A DNA stretch of 64,000 nucleotides, taken from NCBI GenBank assembly GCA_964019425.1, contig OZ025793.1, positions 558,001 through 622,000 of the forward strand, in the 5' to 3' direction. The notes beneath the pieces were generated by a model, which did no database searches, was not told the DNA's origin, and was given only the letters and a program-made list of their open reading frames with translations. Within the stretch, counting starts at the first letter, position 1. The number at the start of each line of letters is the position of its first letter. Below are positions 39,514 through 54,500 of this stretch, piece after piece. Position numbers and translations under genes: made by a program. The DNA is from Flectonema sp. DT1601. Lineage: Eukaryota; Euglenozoa; Diplonemea; Diplonemida; Diplonemidae.

Positions 39514-42500
39514 AATGGCTTCAAATTATCACCCTGCTCGCTGTGACGACGACAGTATCCACTAACTCAATCACTGTAGAATGTACGAGTGATAATCCAT
39601 GTGGTGTAATAAACTTATCAACTTCTGATCTGACGATAATAAAATGCTCAGGTAAGCAATCCTGTAGAGACAATCTACTTAAAGAATATCAACCACACAA
39701 AAGAGTACTGTTATTGTGTTATGAAGGTGGGTGTGGTGGTCTTAGTTTATCTCATAAAGAAGACCAACTTGCCGTTAAGTGTCTGAATAACGGATGCAGA
39801 GAAAGTCCTTCTGTAGAGTACCTCCACAATATAACATGTCACGCTACGCCGTTATATTCGAATTGTCCATCGGCATATGAAGAGAATACTGCTGTTGCTT
39901 CAGGTGCGTGGTGTCCTGTTTCCTGTCCGATTGGTCGAGTGAAAGGAATCTTTACTCGAGCTCTGTGTAAAAATGGAGTTTGGATAGCAACAGACAAGGG
40001 ATTTACTCATAATGCACCTTACGATCCCTCTACGGTGTGTGGAGGTAATCCTCTACTCTCTCAGCACTCGATTGCAAGGAGATCTATTCGTGCTCTTGTT
40101 GTTACTGCAACACTATCGCTATCAGATACAGGTTTGTATTTATGTTATTTGATATTTCAAGTTGTTGAGTGTATGAGTCCACAGCTCAGCTTCTCATCTG
40201 TTTTATAAGTCAAGTGTAGCTACCATTGTTTTGATATTTAGTATTCTCTTGTCCTCATTCTACTGAACACAAATATGTGAAGTAGTTGTATCTTTCTATT
40301 TCTAGTACATCCTGTGACTTACTGACAGTCAACTGTTCTGTGCTTTTGGTCATCTCGTTAGTATTCCAAATAAACAAAAACAGTATCGGAGTCATTAGCT
40401 ACAAGTAGTAAAACCTTTAGTGTCACTCCCAGTAGGTCTTATTCTAAATCAGAGACTGCGACTGGATCTAAAACTATATCTGTCACAAAGAGTAGGTCAG
40501 ATTCCGAATCAGATTCTGAGACAATTTCAAAAACGATATCCGTGTCAGTGAGTGATACGTTTTCTGAGTCGGAAACTGAGACGATCTCAAAGACTGATTC
40601 TTATTCACCAAGTCTCTCGGATTCGTTATCGTATACTGATTCTACTACAAAGACAAGGTCTGGTTCACAAAGTGTATCTATTTCAGAGTCAGATACAGGT
40701 ACTGATTCGCGTACCAAATCCATCACATTCAGCAGATCACTTTCAGAGTCAGACACAGGTACTGATTCGCGTACCAAGTCCATCACATTCAGTAGATCAC
40801 TCTCAGAGTCAGACACGTTTTCGGACTCAAAAACAAGATCAATCACTCATACGAGATCGTTAACTCATTCGATTACACCAACAGTTTTAATAACAGACAC
40901 TGCGAGCTACAGTTTATCATTCTCTGATACTATTACTGGTACTGATTCAAAAACTAAATCTAAAACACGAAGCATCTCTGAAACCGATTCTGATACGAAT
41001 TCCTTAACTAAAACTCGAAGTGTTACTGCAAGCAAATCACTTTCTCTAAGTGGTATACTAACTAGAACTAAGACGCACTCTCTAACACACACAGACAGTG
41101 TTAAAAGTACTGAGAGCTTAACAGACTCTGAAACGACCAGTTTAACTGACAGCGTGTCTGACAGTGAATCGATCTCAGAATCAAAAACCTTTTCAGAATC
41201 ACTCTCAGATAGCCTTTCATGGTCGGACAGTATCAGTAGTACTTTATCATTTACATTATCTGAATCATTATCGATTACCGATAGTTTTTCATTGACTGAT
41301 ACTTATTCAAAGACACTCAGTTACACGAGGAGTCGTAATACTGAAAGTTGGTCTATCACTCCATCGTATTCGAAGACTCTTAGTGATACTTTTAGTTTGT
41401 CTTTCAGTGATTCTATTTCTGGACGAACAAAAACATCTTCCGGATCGATAACTAACTCAAAGACATCGTCAGAAAGCTTATCATTCAGTGATTCAATTTC
41501 AAGAAATACTGTGAGTTGGTCTATCTCTGAGTCGGATAGTTTGTCAATAAGTTGGACAGTAACGAAAGCAACATTCACACCATCAGAATCTGACAGTGAA
41601 AGTATTGATTTGTCGATTTCAAAAACCTTATCTGATTCCGTAAGTAGAACTTTTTCATTATCAAAAACATTCTCAGAATCGGCATCGCCTTCGGGTAGCT
41701 TGTCAGGGACATGGTCGTTGACACGAATGGCTACCACCACTCTTAGTTTATCACTTACAACTGTTACTGAGTCAGACAGTGGTACTTTAACAGCAAGTAA
41801 AACTATTTCTGTTTCTGTTTCAAAATCTCCGTCGAGTAGTTTGTCGTTTTCATCGTCAAAAACCAGGTCAGTTACTCGAAGTCTGTCGGCGTCTTCGTCA
41901 ATTACTGATAGTAACACGAGGACTCTGTCACGATTTACGAGATCGTTGTCAGATTCAGAGAGTTATTCTTTATCTTTAACTTTTAGTTTATCAGTTACGT
42001 ATTCGACTGTAACACCAACGATGTCTGGGACTGTTACTAAAACACTTTCTCGTACTCTAACTCCAACTGATTCAATTCAAGAAACCAACAGCAAAACAAT
42101 CACTACGGATACTTTAAGTGAGACTGATACGTTCACTGATAGTTATTCTCAAACACATACTCTGAGTGAAACAGTTTCTAAAACGGCATCAGAAACAAGT
42201 TCGTTGACGAAATCTAAGACAAAGTCTGGTACCTATTCACTCTCTCCTACAGATAGTTATTCACTGTCGTCTGATTCAATAACTGAGAGTAGAAGTTTAT
42301 CTCAATCTTTAACTCATAGTTTGACAGCTACGAATACCTACTCGGGATCAAAATCATTTAGTACGTCGTTATCGTTTAGTGATTCACTATCAGTATCAGA
42401 AACAGTTTCATTAACACTATCAGACTCTCTTAGTTTTACTACTTCCTTGTCTCTTACTGAAACAGTTTCGATATCTGAAACAATGTCTGAATCATTAACT

Positions 42501-45500
42501 GGGAGTATTACAATTTCTGAGACTTGTATGTTTATTGTGTTTCTTTTTGGATATTATCTGATCAATCCTGTTTGGAAATAAAATAAAAAAAAATAACAAC
42601 AAACAGTAACATTAACTGACTCGTTGACTGGATCAAAGACCCGTTCTCGTACAAAGACGTTTAGTGTTACGGGGAGGACGGAAACAGAAAGTGAGTCAGA
42701 GAGTTTTAGTGAAACAGAATCGTTAACGATATCGCTGTCGCTTCCGACAGCGAGTATGACAGGGACGATTTCTTTGACAATGACGTTTACTGAAAGTATT
42801 TCTGAGACATACTCAGAGTCAGATTCGATATCATTGTCGATTACCATGTCTGAATCTTTAACTTTATCTGAGTCACTCAGTTTAACCATTTCCTTATCGT
42901 TGCCAACTAGGAGTGAGACGTATTCAGAAACTTTAACATTTTCACTAACTAATTCATTGTCAATAAGTGACACGTTGACCCTTTCAAAAACCCTTACCAT
43001 CACAAACAGTCTATCAGAATCAATTAGTGAAACGCTAACTATTTCCAAAACTATTTCTGATACATTATCAGTGTCTGAAAGTATCAGTGAGACTTTATCG
43101 TATAGCATTACAATAACTGACAGTCTGAGTGTTTCAGAATCAGTTAGTGAAACACAAACAATTAGTATCACTCCCTCAATATCAATATCGATTACAGAAA
43201 CACTAAGCGAAACGTTAACATATTCTCTTACTGGTTCAATTACGTTGAGTATTACTGAAAGTCTAACAGATAGTATTACTGATACGCTATCGTTGAGTTT
43301 GCCAACAGCGACCGAATCGTTTAGTTTTTCAATGACGGAAACAATGACGGAATCGTTGTCGTTGTCAGATTCTATTTCATTGACTGTTAGTTTATCGTTA
43401 CCTACAGCGACACAGACTTATTCAATTACTTTTACTGATTCTGAAACGCTTACTGAGACTCTCTCAAAATCATTTTCTCTATCAGAAACTTTAACTGAAA
43501 GTCTCTCTGAAACGATTTCATTGTCTTTGAGTGAAACGCTTTCAATCAGTGAAAGCATCACATTGAGCGATACTTATTCTGTTTCGTTAAGTGAGAGTGG
43601 TAGTTTAACAGATACAATTAGTGTTTCTTTATCACTTCCAACGGGTACTGCTTCGTGGACAGCAACGCTTTCATTTTCAGAATCGATCTCTGAATCTATA
43701 TCAGCAACGGATTCACTTACTGTGTCGTTATCCTTACCAACAGCTAGTGAAACACCAACTTATACTTTCTCATTAACAATAACAGATTCTGTTAGCATAA
43801 GTGAATCGATAACTGAGAGTCTGAGTTATTCTCTCACTGATTCTATTTCTATAACTCTTTCTTCATCTTTGAGTGAGAGTTATACGATTTCAGAAACAAT
43901 CTCTGATTCGTTATCAGAATCGTTAAGTGAGACGGAATCATTCACATTATCGATTACTGGAACTGAATCAGAAACAGACAGTGTCAGCTTAACTGATTCC
44001 ATCTCATCTAGTTTTACGATTTCATTAACAGAAACGTATTCGTTGTCTATTTCTGATAGTTACTCATTGACAGATACGTACTCTGGAACTGTCAGTTTTA
44101 CATTGTCGTTGTCGCTGCCGACAGCATCATCATCACATACGATGAGTTACAGCTTAAGTGAGACATGGAGTGAGAGTAAAACGATCTCAATTACGATTTC
44201 AGAAACTATTTCTGATAGTTTGACGGACACTTATACTTTAACTCCTTCTATAACTTTATCGGTATCGTTGTCGTTGCCAACTGCTACAGAAACATTCACA
44301 ATGACTTTGAGTAGTACAGAGACATGGTCTGTGTCTTTAACAGATTCTATTTCTTTATCAGATACGTTCTCAATTACTTTATCGCTTTCATTGCCAACGG
44401 CTACGGTTACGTACACACATTCGTTGACTGACAGCATTTCATTGTCAGAATCTATTTCTTTATCAGAGACTGTGTCTCTCACACAAACGTACAGTGTGAC
44501 AGATTCTGAATCTCTTACACTCACAGACTCATTTACGCAATCTCTTAGTTTGCCAACTGGAACTACAACTCACACGGTGTCTGTGTCATTACCGACTAGA
44601 ACAGCAACCTTTACTCTTAGTTTGTCTCTTCCTACAGCTAGTAGTACATTTACGATATCCTTATCACTACCAACTGCTTCACAGACTGATACGATGTCGT
44701 TATCGTTACCAACGTTAACTGCTTCTAGTACTGCAACTTTATCGTCAAGTTACTCAGCCACGTCATCAGTTTCAGATACTATTAGTTTTCCAAGAGATAT
44801 GGAATATTCATTTCTTCATTGGGATGATAGAGATGAAGGTGTTTGGTCAGCAATGGATGGACATCCGACTTTAGTATTTGACACACCTTGTGATTCATAC
44901 TACCCTTCAATAGATGTTCCTGTTGGGGCATCTGTTAGACTACACAATACTTCGGTTGCTAGAAATTCATGGACAGTATCTCTTTGGGTAAAACAAGTAA
45001 GTAAAGGACAAATTATTAAAAAGATACTTGTGGGAGTGTATCCGAATAAAATAAGATCTTCAGCACCTATTTCAGTTGTGTTATCTGGATCGACATCAAT
45101 TCAACTCGTTGATGGATACGGTCAGGTAGTTGTTGCAACTGATTCTAACAGTCTTTTAACATCAAGCTTTCTACTTAACAAGTGGACTCAACTGACCTTA
45201 ACATACATTGCTCCCCTCGACCCACATAATATCGTTGGGCATAGTAGGACTTTGGGATCACATGTATATTTATATTTAAATAAGGTTTTGGTATTGCAAT
45301 CAGCGTGGGAAGTGGGAAACTCAAACTCCCTATATGTGAGTGAGTCTGAAGTATTTTTAGGAAAGGTTTCTGGTATTGGAATGAACACCAATACAACCGA
45401 AAACTCAATAGGATCATTTCGATATAGTAAAATATCTATTCTGTCTGGTGCTGTTCCTCCTTATGAAATACCTTCGCTGTTAGAAGATGTTTGTAATTCA

Positions 45501-48500
45501 GATTATGTAAGAATATCAGGTCAACCGTCGAGTTCTTCTGCTTCTATCTTATCATCGTATTCAAGTCTTTCTGATCAAAGTTGTGTTGAGTATTGCAGTG
45601 AACTTTCTGATTGTGTTGCTGCCTCTCATCGTAGTCAAACTCAGCAATGTTTTCTGTGGAGTACTTTAGGTAGTGTTGGGTATGATAATACTCATACTCG
45701 AGGTGAGTTTACATTCATAAAAAGATTAACAACAGAAGCAGACGTATTAAAACATAATCTACTTTCACAAGCTGAAGGAGAGAATGGTGGTGGAATTGAA
45801 CGGATCGCTGGTTTAATTGGACCACTTTCTGCTTTACGTTTTAAAGAAGGCAGGAGCGGAATTATTTCATCCGTGAGTATAGAAACTCTTCCAAACTCTG
45901 GATTTCACTGGACGTTATCTTCTTGGATTCGGATGGTAGGCAGCAGTGGAAGATCATTTTTCAGCTTCGTTGGAACAGCTAATTTCACTGTCGGGGTGAC
46001 ATCACGAGGATCTCTGATAATAACAACGCCATCTGTCGAATGGTTTACAAATATCACAATCACTCCTCAAGATGGATGGTTCTTCTTACAAATATCATAC
46101 GACGGTACTACACTATTCACTCACCGTGATTGCATTGAGTACAAGTCAATTAAAACAACTCTTGACTTATCAACAAACATGGTTTTATTAGGTACTGATG
46201 ATATAAATACTAATGAAGGTGAATTTCTTATTAGTTCGTTGACACATTTACCGTATTCTGATCGTTACTGTCCTTCTGAAACAGTTTCCAGACCAAGTGT
46301 AATTCCTGGTGTTACTCTGCCGTCCTCTTCAAGTCAATATAATACATTAGTATCGTTGGCGTCTTCTGTTACATACCAGTCGGGTGAATATGATGTTTTC
46401 TATCCTTCAGGAAAGGAATTCACGCCATTTGGTACTGCTCCTTTTATGTTTAGGTTTACAGTTAGGTTTATTTCAGGTGTGTTAGTTGTTATTCTTGTGT
46501 GTGTGTTGTGTGTTTTAAAGTCAAAACATTACTAGTTAAAATAACAAAACAAAAAACAGGGAAGATGAGTGGTCGTGCGCACTTCAGTTTTGGAGGAACA
46601 ACACCGACTCTAGGATTGTATGTATCCAGTACGAGTTACCAGCTACGATATGGTATTACAAATAGGAATATTGGAACAGCTAGCTATACTGGTCATTGGA
46701 CTCAATTTATTTTTCGTTATGATGGAAAAACATTAGATATCGCGATGACCATTCTACATGAAACAACAAAAACAACCACCACACGTTATCGACAAGTAGT
46801 TGAATTAGATATGACCAGTCCTTTCTATTTAGGTTCATTAGCAGGGTCTGCAACAACAGGAGCTTGGGAATACAAAGATGTGATACTAAGTTCTGATGTC
46901 ACTGATGGTGATATTGCTATGGATGAACCAGCGACTGGAACTGCAACAACAGCGATTGCTCGTTGGCAATTTAATGGAAACATCAGAGATTCAATCTCTG
47001 GTATCACTTGGAGTGATACTATTACTAATATTATGTATTCTAATCATGGTTGTATAGAGGGTTCTCAATGTCTTGTACTGCAGCCTCCTACAGATATCTC
47101 AACGACAACAATTCTAACAACCAGTTCGATTCCGTATCAGACGCTATCCTCACGAAGTGATTCTGCATTTTGGTATCTCGGGTTTTGGTTTAAAGTTGTT
47201 GGATATTCTGGTTCATCAACTACCTCACGGATACTAACTGTGGGAGGTGATGAAATCGTGTTGTACCTAAAAGACAGTTCGCTATCGCTGTCATGCGACA
47301 ACTCCGCTCAGACGACATCTTCGTCTGTCACTGTGACTGATACTGACTGGCATTTGATAACTGTTTTTAAATCACGGCTATCAATTGTGTTGGCGGTCGA
47401 TGGTGACGGCAGCTCTGGGATATCTGTTTCCTCATCGTATTCGTTTGATACTCAAAATATCACATTAGGTTCAGTTCCGTGGCTTTCAGGGGATGAACAG
47501 ATATCTCACACCATTCTAATTGATGATATGATGATATTCCCTAACTTTGTACCAGATTCTGAATGGAGAAAAACAGCAACTCCTGGTCACATCAAACCAA
47601 ACAAATGGCGACACTGCAGTCCAGAAAACAGCTACTGTAGTTGTGATAACACTATTCGATTTGGACATGGCAGCAGTTGGGTTTATGGAAATCTACTAAC
47701 AACTGGAGTTGGATCAGTCTTATGCACAGAGAAGTCAATTGCGTCATTAAGTGGAGGGGCTGGATATTTTAGTTACGAAAAGACTCAATACTACAGATGT
47801 ACATTACCAGTGTTCACTACTACTGTTAATAATGTAACTGATATTACATATAACAGTATGAAGTCTTGTCTGGAACAGTGTAGTTCAACTGCAAGTTGCT
47901 CTATGTGTGTAGCCTTGTGTGGCTCATACCCGACAGACCCCTGGGTAGCCACAGGATTCGCAATGCTGAAGCGATGTGACACCTACGTGACGACTGATAG
48001 CTGTGGTGGAGTTTTCATTAAGCAATATCCTCCAGCTGTAGTTGCTTCTTATGCTTCTGGTACCTGTCAGTGTCTTGCAGAAGAGTTTCATGTTAGTGAA
48101 AACATTAACATCCTGGCTGATGATAATACAGTCACTGAGACCCCAAACACGAATCCAATCTGGAAACACTGTTCTAATTCTGGTGAGTTTTGTACCTGTC
48201 TAAATGGATCGTCTCGGATGGAAAGTATCTCACCTGAAGGAGAGGTCGTGTTTTCATACCCCTCAGAAAGTCTATCGAATACCTATGCCTGTGGGAATCT
48301 CCTATTTCAGGGATCGATAGCACGCTCTTCTGCAGCGGAGCGATGCAGCTGCAGTGGAGATGTTCACTTTCGCCGTAATTGGGAAATGCTAGAGGGGGTT
48401 TTGTGTAGTGCTTCATACACAGTCGTCAGACATGTTACTGTTAACGAGTGTAAGGCAAAATGTTTAGCATCACAGTGTCGTAGTGTGTCATACCACACAG

Positions 48501-51500
48501 ACGGTGAGACATCACTCTGTAGGGTACACTCATTCAATCAGGGTGGTGAGTCTTGTTCACCAGTTTCTTCAAACAGTTCTTATAGTAATACAACTTATCA
48601 TAGTTGGAATCCAATTGTTGATAATTTAAGAAGTTTATCAAAACCAATCATCTGGTTGCCAACTCAGAGATGTCGATCTCCACATGTCGTCAACCTCCAA
48701 ACTAAAACATTAGAAGCCTGTCAAGAATACTGTTACAACGTTGAATGGGGATGTTCATACGTCACTTATGATATTTATAGTAAGATTTGCTACCTTCATG
48801 AACACTGCAGTGAACTACAACAGTTTGATGTGTCTGATGATAATATTATTAGTCATTCTCTGGTATCAGTCGCTGACAACGAACAGGTTGGAACTACTGT
48901 GGGAGTTCACATAAAACAAATCTCCAGTGTCTTGGAATATAAGGAGATGACGGAAATTGCAAGAGCAACTCTCACCATGAATAATAAAAAAATAACAATT
49001 TGTAAAATTAGTATTTCATCTGACTATGTAGTTTCGGTAAATGGTAATGCGACTTCTATTTCTACATCGCTACACTCTCCTACACTAATTCGAGTTTCTT
49101 ATGTGATGGGTAAACTGATAGTCTACGATAGCAGTTCAAGAGACACAGTCATCTACAGTCAGTTCCTTCCAATTGATGACATCTCCTTTGTAAGGAACCA
49201 TTTATTTCAAGTCAGTGCCGTAGATGGTGTCGGGGATTCATTTAGTGTTTTGATAATAAACCTGACCAGTGATAAGAATTATGCGACTGTCGGTGAATTT
49301 TATAATTCACGCCGATGGGATTTCGAAAAATCTACAAAAGACCACCGAATACTCACTTCAGGTATAAGCTATGTTAGAACAGCTATTCAAGGGTTACTAG
49401 CAGCTCAGGTATCTGGTATTGGAATCAGTGAACAACAAACAGGAATGGAACTCGATACCTTCAGCAACGGCTTCGCTACAGACAGCACTTTAACATACGG
49501 GGGGTGGGTGTTGGCTGATTCTGGTCGATTAGATATCTCATTATTTTCATTAAAGTGTTATTCAAATCGAAAAATTGGAATCTACGTAACAACTGAGGGA
49601 TATTTACAACTCGACACTACCATTTCCACGCATGCGATGCCATCAAATGTTTGGACTTTAATCACTTCTCAAAGGAATGGAACGCACTCTATTCTATTCC
49701 TTAACGGTGTAGCAATCTTAGAGAGAAATATCGCTGCGGAAAAGGCTTACATGTGTTTTACGATAAATGCGATGGAAGTCCCTCAAGGAGGTGGTACTTT
49801 CTTAGTAGACGACATCAGACTTTATATGGATCAAATAAATTCTGTTATTTGGGTTCCACAAGTCAGTAGTGGCTATACGTTGGTTGCTAAGTATCTACTT
49901 CAAGATGACCTACTGGAATCCACTGGTAAGAATATGTTTTCTTCAATAGAAACTGTTCCTGCTTCTGGACCTGTTGACTACGTTGAAGAAGAAGGTCATT
50001 GGGGAGTTAGGGTAGGTAATTTAATTAGTTTTTTATCATCTGACTTCAGCACTATTAGAATACCTGAATCTTATCATTCAATAATTGGATTGTCATTTGG
50101 TGTTTGGTATAAGTGTTCCTCATCATGTCAATCAGCTGATCTCACTGTTTTAGGACTCATAAACTCTGAATCACAAATCCTTATCGGAATTGACATCCTG
50201 TTCGATTCCGACATTCAAAAACATTTTGTATCTCTTCGTGTTGATGGTGATTATAAAAATAATTTAAATATCACAAATAGATTGCCGAACTCTTTTAAAG
50301 GATTCAATAAAAACGAAGGTCTTGTCACAATAGAAAGATGGAATCTGCTGTCTTTATCGATTGTTAGAAATACCATCACTGTGGTATCTAATGGTGAACA
50401 GGTGCTTCGATTCCCTATACCAGAAACTTTTTACGAGAATGCTTTGGCAAACTCAACAGCGATAATGATCGGCAATATTCATTCCAATGCAGCTAATAGT
50501 CCGAGATTCTTATTTCGGGATTTACAGTTCCATTTAGGAGATTATTCAGACTCAGTATGGCATGACACAGTTCAAAGCTCTTTACTCATACCAGTAGTGA
50601 TTAGAACTACAGCAACTAATGGTGCAAACGGTCGAAACAATGACAAGCTTACAGCAACACCAACAACAAAAAGTGGTTACTGCACTAGTGTTAATTGGGG
50701 ACCTGTAGATCTTGCTTCCAAACAGTACTCAGCTTTCTTTATGTGTCATGGTACTACTAATATAGAAGTTACTTCTGTGATGCTTTCAAAGAGTGATAAC
50801 AGCAACCCAACAGATATCTTCGAGTTAAAAGTCAATGGATTGCAATTTCAGTTTGTTGACATCACTTCTGGTCGTCATCGACATGGTCCAGTGAGTTTCG
50901 GTTTAGATGCTTCTTCCTGGCTTTACTTATCACCTGTTGATGATCGAAAGTGTTCAGGTCGCGAAGTTGAAATAGTCGCAGATGATGTTTTGGATCAAAA
51001 GGGTTCGTTGTATTCTCAAAATTTTGATTTTTATGAAAATGAAATGATCGCTAACAACCTAAACATTACTCAACCTGATTGGGATGTTTCTATCGATAAT
51101 GACATTGCAAGACTCGGTAAGGGATCTCTGAGAGTTGGAACAGGCGTAGGCGGTTCTATTGTTTTATACTCTAACTTAGCCCGACCAGAATTTCCACGAA
51201 AAGCATCATTCTGGCTTCGACTATCAGCCCCTGGAGGGGTATCACCAAACACAGAGTCCGCGATGATAGTTTTATCTGCGGTCAATTGCAGTGCTACTAT
51301 TTCTGTTTCTGTAAGAGCATCTTCATCTGGTATGCTCTTTATTAAGATATCAGGTAATTCTTGTTCTAATTATGTAACGACTTTTGCGACTACTTCAGTT
51401 AGTATTGATACCTGGTTTAAAGTTGAATTAATATTCCCAACGATAGCAGCAGAGCATCACTACGGAATTATATCTTCATATCTACTCATCTATATTGATG

Positions 51501-54500
51501 GATTGTTAGCAGGAAAGCATCCTCTTCATAGCTTACATCAATTACGTGAGATTTACATTACTCCGGAAGGCTCTGAATCACCGAGTTTGTTCGTTGATGA
51601 ATTCCGTTTTTGTTCAACGGATTGCTATGATCTAAACGTTCAGTCGACAGTTGCTTTTTTATTTAAATGTATTAAGCAGTTGAATCCATTGTTTACGATT
51701 AGCTGTGATGATCAAATCGTATTACACGTGTTGCATGATCGATGTGTCAGTAGCCTTAACAAAGTTACATCACATCAAGGATGTGTTTCAAATTCATTCT
51801 ATTCTCAGATAGGTAATCCGTCAGTTTTAAAGTTTATTTCATTCTCTGAATCTATTCCGTTTTGTAATATACGATTCGAGTCATTAATGATGAGGTTAAA
51901 GCTTCCGAAACCTGCTACCACTATTGCTATCAATGGAGCGCGATCAACTTTTCTTTATTCACCAAAATGGATATCAACCTCATTGTGTTCTAATAACGGC
52001 TACCTACACAAATATAACAACCAATTCCAATGTGAATGCTCTACTGGATGGGTAGGACACTACTGTGAAAGGAATATCAATTTATTAAAAGGAATATCAA
52101 TACAACATAAACTTCTGATTAACGAATCTCAAATATCACAGACTAAGCTAAGACTGTGCTCCTATAGTACTCCAGAAGGCTATTTGTGTGGTGGTGACAA
52201 TATTATATTATGGGACAATGCCACTACCGTGTTGACGACAATGAGTGAACCTGATAATTGTTATTCTCTGTGTATGAATTATAGTTCATGTACTGGATTT
52301 GAAATTACTCATACTGGTGGTTCTTGTGTGTTTCAAACTGGTTTTCTTCATCCAAAAGATGTTCGTTTTATGTATTCAACGGCGCAGTGTTTTAGAATGG
52401 ATACGGTATTTAGCTGTAAGCAACTTGGGAGTCTTTCTGAAATTTATTCACCTGTTGTTGTTTATAAAGGTATCATGAGTGACGTTATTTGTAGTAGATT
52501 ATGTACAGGTTCTTGTTTAATATTTTCCTATTCATTGACACATCGATTGTGTTTGACCACTTCAGATGACACTGCAGAGCTCGTTAGAGAAACCACCAGC
52601 ACAACAACAGTTTTATATAATTCAATAAAAAATATTGTTTCCAATGGATTTGATGAACCGACTAAGGTATTCGTTGGAGCTGATTGTGGCTATAGCAACT
52701 ATTGTTTTAATAAAAAACAAATGACACAACCACATCCTCTAATCGACCCTGCGGTTGCAACCTATTCATGGTGGGTTCGAGTTAGCGACACGGATGATTA
52801 TATATTTCAAATCCGACCACGAATTGCGTCGTTCTCAGGTGACGAACATCCAACATGTTCATGGAAGCAGTCTACCTGGCATCATAATGCTGTCATACCT
52901 GTTAATGAAGACTCGTATGTGTTGGGAATCAGTTATACTATAGAACACTGTCAGCTACTGTGTGATAAGTTAGGTAATGGTATTGATTACAACACAAATA
53001 GATATCAGTATCAACAATACAGAAGTTCAACTCCGCAATATCATCGAAAACGAAGTTGTAAATCAATTTCTCTTACAGCTAAGAATACTTGTATTGGTTC
53101 AAGGAAGAGGTATCCCCGTAGATCACCTCAGTTTGGATCGATTACAGTCCTAACAGATTTCAGTGAAAGTGAAAATTGTACTGACACTCCAACTCTAAAA
53201 AAACAGTGTCAATGGCTTACCTCAGACCAAACTAGTCTATTACTACCTCAAATAGTAAAGTATTCACACTCAATCACTCATTGTGAATTACTATGCACAT
53301 CAAGCACTAAATGTGTTGCTTTTAGTTTCACTGATATGACAGAGGGAGGGTATTGTAAGATTGGAGGATATGATTTCAGAACAACAAATAGTGAAAACAG
53401 TACTTTATTTCAAGCTGTGAATTGCACCACATTTGATAATGACGTCTCTGAACATGTTGACGAGTTTGTGAGAATTACATCAAAAGGTGATTTGATTATA
53501 TCTGCTTCACAAATGATGAGTAGTAAGAGATTGTTCGACTCTGATATATTAGACGACTCGCGATGGCATCATTTGGTGTTGGTAACTCGTGGTACTCACA
53601 TCTTGTTTTATGTTGATGGTCAACCAACTTCAAATCAACTTCTATCCCATGGATTTAATCACATCTGTATACCACCCAATTGCATTATTACTACAGGAGG
53701 AGATCATCAAACAGTAACAGACTTCTCTCTGTACGATTATCCATTATCTTATTATGTAATTCGTAATCTACTTTATGAGAGACATTATGTGCTTCAGTTA
53801 ATTACTGAGAACAGTCAGTTACCGATTGTCAAGATTCCTGTTTCTGGATTGTTAATTGATTCAATAGTGATTGAAGACTCAATGCTTAATATTGTCACTC
53901 TATTAGAGCCTAAGAAACTCGAACATCAAATACTAAAAATTGAATGCGGTACTGATGAATCTCTGAGTTCGTTTGCGGTATACGTCTCCGGATTTGGTTC
54001 AAATCCGGTGAAAAAAATACTTCAAAACATTGTAACTGACACAACTCAATGTTCTTCTACAGTTGAATTTAACAAAATCATAAAAGGAGATTATTGTATT
54101 GAGTCACTGCCTACATTCTTAATCAGAGAGGGTTATGTGTATGTAGACAATTGCTATCCTAGAGGTAATACTTCAGTTGAGGAAATAACTTATAGACCAC
54201 CCCCTTACTGGGGATCGATATCAATTGTTGAGAAGGTCTGTTCACTTACTGCTCATTGTAATGGCAATGCTGAGTCCTTTAGAAGTTATACTGATTGTGA
54301 ATGTATTTGCAAAAACGGATTTTCAGGATTTTCTTGTGAAGAATGTGATGACAGTACTCTCTCATATCCACACTGTGATTCCACTGTAACGTTTGTCAAT
54401 AATGTTGAGATTGTTCCTGGTCGATTGTTATATTTAACAAGAAGTGACTACCAACATATAACAGTAAAAGGTCTCACAACAGGCATTACTCACATCGGAA

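Noticed and set aside
40601-44524. Long minus-strand open frames (up to about 205 codons) opposite the Ser/Thr-rich stalk
   Set aside because: They arise because Ser/Thr/Asp/Glu codons on the plus strand rarely give stops on the complement. The product is an equally repetitive mirror, and all other genes lie on the plus strand.
46477-46535. Apparent C-terminal membrane segment (VVILVCVLCVL) ending a protein at 46535
   Set aside because: It lies in an intron: GTGTGT donor at 46477 and AACAG at 46559 join the LamG-like domain halves exactly.
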